Origin: Rhodoferax sp. OV413
GTDB taxonomy: Bacteria; Pseudomonadota; Gammaproteobacteria; Burkholderiales; Burkholderiaceae_C
Direction: 5' to 3'
DNA: 64,000 nucleotides
NCBI GenBank assembly: GCA_945861785.1
Contig: CAMAWD010000001.1
Coordinates: 176,995-240,994, forward strand
The notes beneath the pieces are model-generated. The model was given only the letters and a program-made list of their open reading frames with translations, ran no database searches and was not told the origin of the DNA. Below are positions 61,328-64,000 of this stretch, piece by piece. A program made the translations under genes and the position numbers. Positions within the stretch are counted from its first letter, which is position 1, and every line of letters begins with the position of its first letter.

Positions 61328-63235
61328 TTACGCCGGCCAAGGCGCAGCGTCGACCACCGGGAAATTGCCTGCGAACTTGTCGAGCAGGCCAAAAAAGCTC
61401 CCAAGCAAGGTGGCGTTACCGCTCAGGCGCAGGCTGCCTTCGGTGATCGCCTGCATGGGCGCCAGCCGCTGCTGCAGGATCGCCTCCAGCGTGACGCGGT
61501 CCAGCGTGAGCGCCACGTCGCCCGCTTGCGCAGTGTCGAACTGCATGCTGTTGAGCGCGCCATTGCTCAGTTCCAGCAGCCAGTGTTCGCCGCGGTCGGG
61601 GAAGTGCCATGCCATGCGAAACGCAGGGCCGGCGGCTTTCGGCGCATTGACCCGTACCGCAATGACATCGAACAGCAGCTGCGTGGCCATGGCCGGTATC
61701 AGTGCGCTGCCGACCGACTGCTGAACCGGCTTGGGCGGGCCGTTGCGGTATTCGTAGGCGGCCAGCAGGTAGGCATTGCGCCAGGTGGCCGACTCGGCCT
61801 GGAAACCCATCTGCTCCAGCGCCCGGGCGGCGAGTTCGCGCGCGCCGGTGTGCTCGGGATGTGCGTAGACGGCGTGTTTCATGACCTCGGCGACCCAGCG
61901 GTATTCGCCGCGGTCGAAGTCGGCCTGCGCCCGCACCAGCGCGGCGTCGACGCCACCCATGTACTCCATGTACTTGTGCGCCACCGGCACCGGCGGCAGG
62001 GCGTGCAGGTTGGCCGGGTGGGCGTCGTACCAGCTCAGGTAACGCTGGTACACCGCCTTCACGTTGTGTGACAGGGTGCCGTAATAACCACGCGCATGCC
62101 AGCGTTTGGCCAGGCCTTCGGGCAAGGTCAGGCCTTCGGCGATCTCGGCGGGTTTGAGGCCGTGGCTCATCAGGCGCACGGTCTGGTCATGGATCACGCG
62201 GTACAGGTCGCGTTGTTCGGCCAGGAATTGGCACACCCGTGGTTTGCCCCAGGTCGGCCAGTGGTGCTGGGCCAGCACCACGTCACTGCGCTGGCCGTAA
62301 CGCTGCAGCGCCACATGCAGGTACTTGGACCAGGCCAGCGCATCACGCACCTGCGCACCACGCAAGGGGCACAGGTTGTGCATGTTGTGGGTGGCGTTCT
62401 CGGCCAGGTTCAATGCGCGTTCGCCGGGGAAGTAGAAATGCATCTCGGACGGCGCCTCGGTCTCTGGCGTGAGCTGGAACTCGATCTCGACGCCATCGAT
62501 CACATGCACCTCGTGCGCCTGGCTGATCGTCATGGTCGGAGCGATCAGGCTGGGCGGCGACCGCGGCACGGTCTTGCCCAGTCCGGCGTCGACCTGGCCC
62601 TCCACACCCTTGGCCAGCGTGGGGCCGAACTGGAAATGCGCGCGCCGTGTCATGGCTGCGCCGCCGATCACGTTTTCCGATACCGAGTGGTGCATGAAGC
62701 CGGAGGGCGCGATCACACACACCGCGCCGGCATCCACCTCGGCCTGGGTGACCAGGCCGGCCACGCCGCCATAGTGGTCGCTGTGGCTGTGGCTGTACAT
62801 CACCGTGTGCAACTTGCGCGCGCCCTGCGGATCGCGGAACTGGCGGTACAGCGCAAGCGACGCGGCGGCGGTCTCCGGGCAGGAGTTGGTGTCGAGCGCG
62901 ATCAGCCCGGTGTCGCCCTCGATGAAGGTGATGTTGGCGATGTCGAAACCACGCACCTGGAAAATGCGCGGCGTGACCTCGAACAGGCCGTGGATGCGGT
63001 TCAGCCGTGCCTGGCGCCACAGGCTCGGGTTGACGGTGTCGGCGGGTTGTTCGTCATCCAGAAATCCGTAGGCGCGCTGGCTCCACACCACATGGCCGTT
63101 GGGCCGCAGCACCTCGGCGTGTTCGGTGGTGCCGATGAAGCCGCGCTGCGCGTCTGCCAGGTCCTGTCCGTCCTCGATGGGCAGGTCGTCGGCGATCAGG
63201 CGGTGGAAATCGATCGTGGGCTGGTAGGCCGGCAT
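61328..63235 (-). CDS. Alkylsulfatase, metallo-beta-lactamase fold (SdsA/BDS1-like)
   Basis: This is a 635-residue protein. Zinc motif H149-S-H151-S-D153-H154 (YSHSHSDHYGG), a later GERALNLAENATHNMHNL ligand region and HHWPTWGKP follow the alkylsulfatase pattern. An alkylsulfatase dimerisation region and a C-terminal SCP2-like domain (about residues 510-635) are present. These enzymes hydrolyse alkyl sulfates such as dodecyl sulfate. No signal peptide is obvious, whereas Pseudomonas SdsA1 is secreted. The gene is upstream of the arylsulfatase, separated by the hairpin pair. Confidence 0.9.
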   Translation of the reverse strand: MPAYQPTIDFHRLIADDLPIEDGQDLADAQRGFIGTTEHAEVLRPNGHVVWSQRAYGFLDDEQPADTVNPSLWRQARLNRIHGLFEVTPRIFQVRGFDIANITFIEGDTGLIALDTNSCPETAAASLALYRQFRDPQGARKLHTVMYSHSHSDHYGGVAGLVTQAEVDAGAVCVIAPSGFMHHSVSENVIGGAAMTRRAHFQFGPTLAKGVEGQVDAGLGKTVPRSPPSLIAPTMTISQAHEVHVIDGVEIEFQLTPETEAPSEMHFYFPGERALNLAENATHNMHNLCPLRGAQVRDALAWSKYLHVALQRYGQRSDVVLAQHHWPTWGKPRVCQFLAEQRDLYRVIHDQTVRLMSHGLKPAEIAEGLTLPEGLAKRWHARGYYGTLSHNVKAVYQRYLSWYDAHPANLHALPPVPVAHKYMEYMGGVDAALVRAQADFDRGEYRWVAEVMKHAVYAHPEHTGARELAARALEQMGFQAESATWRNAYLLAAYEYRNGPPKPVQQSVGSALIPAMATQLLFDVIAVRVNAPKAAGPAFRMAWHFPDRGEHWLLELSNGALNSMQFDTAQAGDVALTLDRVTLEAILQQRLAPMQAITEGSLRLSGNATLLGSFFGLLDKFAGNFPVVDAAPWPA

Positions 63236-63569
63236 GGTGCTCCTCGGACAGTGTGTGATTGCGCGCCCGGCGCGACGCTCGGGCGCAGGATCTGCCGCCG
63301 ATAGTCGGCCACCTCCATTCGCCGGGCATCGGGAGAAACCCGTGTCGCCGCAGCAGAGCTGTCATGCAGGGGACTCCGGTGAAGGCCTGTGGCCCGATCG
63401 GGTCGTCGCGCAGCGCATGTGTCCCCAGCAGGGTTTGCGGCTGTCGGATGGCGCGACGGGGTCTCACGGCCCCGATATCACCAGCCAGTAGTTGGTATGG
63501 CCGCTTTCGGCCCTTTGCGGTCGTTGTTGGTCTTTCCGGGAAACATGACAGCCTGGATAACGGCGGCTT
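63236..63569. other. 334-bp spacer without a gene
   Basis: This is the leader region of the alkylsulfatase gene. Short frames exist on both strands but none has a domain or good ribosome binding site. It is less GC-rich around 63490-63560, where a promoter could lie. Confidence 0.4.
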
Positions 63570-63575
63570 GGTGTG

Positions 63576-63671
63576 GGACCAGGCCGACGGCGCATTCGGC
63601 TCCGCGGCTGTCCCCCGCCCTGCGGGCTCCTCCTTTATGCCGCTGCGCCGAACGCACCGCCGACCTGGTCC
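63576..63671 (-). repeat. Long conserved-core hairpin, copy B (- strand sense)
   Basis: The 24-nt arms (63576-63599 and 63648-63671) enclose a 48-nt core identical to copy A. The stem has four mismatches, all A-C on the + strand and G-U in a - strand transcript. The conserved 29 nt are at 63609-63637. It lies in the leader of the alkylsulfatase gene, in sense orientation, but about 340 nt from its start. Confidence 0.75.
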
Positions 63672-63743
63672 TGCAAAGTCGTTGGAACGCCGCGCACCAA
63701 AACCCCCCGCCCCCTGGGCACTCGATGGTGGTCGAGCGCGGGG

Positions 63744-63795
63744 GTGGGGGTCAGGTCTTGCATTGCGATACGGCCAAACAAGACCTGACCCCCAC
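63744..63795. repeat. Perfect 16-bp inverted repeat inside copy B (REP-like)
   Basis: GTGGGGGTCAGGTCTT (63744-63759) and its exact reverse complement (63780-63795) flank a 20-nt loop. The GGGGTCAGGTCTT-type palindrome resembles short repeats associated with IS200-like/RAYT transposases in proteobacteria, as far as I recall. No transposase gene is in the window. It is absent from copy A, so it probably inserted into copy B. Confidence 0.65.
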
Positions 63796-64000
63796 GGTGC
63801 CTGGGGCGCCGAGGAGCGGAGCTCGAGGGTCGGTGCGCGCAGCGCACTTCGTCATCATTTTGGCCGCGGTTGTCCGAACGCAGAGAACGCAGTGAACGCA
63901 GTGAGTTCTGCGGCCCGACCCTCGGGCGAGCACCACAGGGCAGTCGGCGCGTTCAGCGCCCGACCGCTCCAGTATGAGCCCCCGCCGGGCTGCGCCTGCC

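Larger units (their letters stand above)
63570..64000. repeat. Composite intergenic repeat, copy B (cut by window end)
   Basis: It has the same two modules, order and orientation as copy A at 18988-19384. Module 1 is the long hairpin (63576-63671). Module 2 begins at 63806 and runs off the window edge after 195 matching bases, so the full length of the repeat is unknown. Between the modules sits a different filler with its own perfect inverted repeat. The two copies are direct repeats about 44.6 kb apart. Confidence 0.85.

Noticed and set aside
1..64000. tRNA, rRNA or prophage genes
   Set aside because: No tRNA cloverleaf with a CCA end, rRNA-like segment, integrase or phage structural gene was noticed on reading either strand. 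A covariance search was not possible.

Overview
The window looks like a GC-rich betaproteobacterial chromosome segment, most likely Burkholderiales and probably Comamonadaceae. The evidence is the several tripartite-tricarboxylate (Bug-type) binding proteins without their membrane subunits, LivKHMGF transport genes, GntR/FCD and XRE-cupin regulators, and the type of catabolic genes. This is inference from gene families; no rRNA, tRNA or housekeeping marker is present to settle it.

Layout. (1) 0.4-8.1 kb, + strand: a hydroxyproline-type catabolic operon with a polar amino-acid ABC transporter, a fused aconitase-X dehydratase, a proline-racemase-family protein, a delta1-pyrroline-2-carboxylate reductase-like protein and a GntR regulator. 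Two members are damaged. The DapA-family gene is reduced to its two ends, and the racemase has lost an internal block that should hold its first catalytic cysteine. (2) 8.1-13.3 kb, - strand: ATP-grasp, DUF547, a TVP38/flavin disulfide-reductase fusion, and DUF3047. (3) 13.4-15.4 kb, + strand: a small membrane protein, a LuxR regulator and a methyltransferase. (4) 15.4-18.9 kb, - strand: an M81 peptidase and two peptide-ABC ATPases with no permease or binding protein. (5) 19.0-19.4 kb: composite repeat A. (6) 19.5-24.3 kb, - strand: a molybdopterin oxidoreductase, an acyl-CoA synthetase lacking its N-terminal part and a saccharopine-dehydrogenase-like reductase.

(7) 24.7-36.2 kb, - strand: an eleven-gene operon with two XRE-cupin regulators, a HyuA/HyuB/zinc-ribbon hydrolase or carboxylase, a three-subunit molybdenum hydroxylase with a CoxG-like maturation protein, an isochorismatase-fold amidase and a 2-oxoglutarate/Fe(II) oxygenase. 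It is divergent from (8) 36.3-43.3 kb, + strand: a complete LIV-type ABC transporter, an enoyl-CoA hydratase and an acyl-CoA ligase. (9) 43.8-58.6 kb: an aromatic-carboxylate island with lower GC. The - arm has an extradiol dioxygenase, GntR regulator, CoA transferase, meta-cleavage hydrolase, a truncated hydratase, a cupin and two Bug proteins. The + arm has an enoyl-CoA hydratase, Rieske oxygenase alpha and beta subunits, a BenD-like dehydrogenase, a Bug protein, three consecutive cupin proteins and a rubredoxin. Two GTATAC palindromes sit 21 bp apart between the arms. (10) 58.6-63.2 kb, - strand: an arylsulfatase and an alkylsulfatase. (11) 63.6-64.0 kb: composite repeat B, the same modules in the same order and orientation as repeat A, cut by the window edge.

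The most unusual non-coding signal is a family of four long hairpins (at 19.0, 61.0, 61.2 and 63.6 kb). They share a conserved ~29-nt core but have different, self-complementary basal stems. In two copies every stem mismatch is a G-U wobble on one strand only, and the apical stem shows a compensatory change. This suggests a structured RNA, three copies of which lie in sense orientation upstream of - strand genes.
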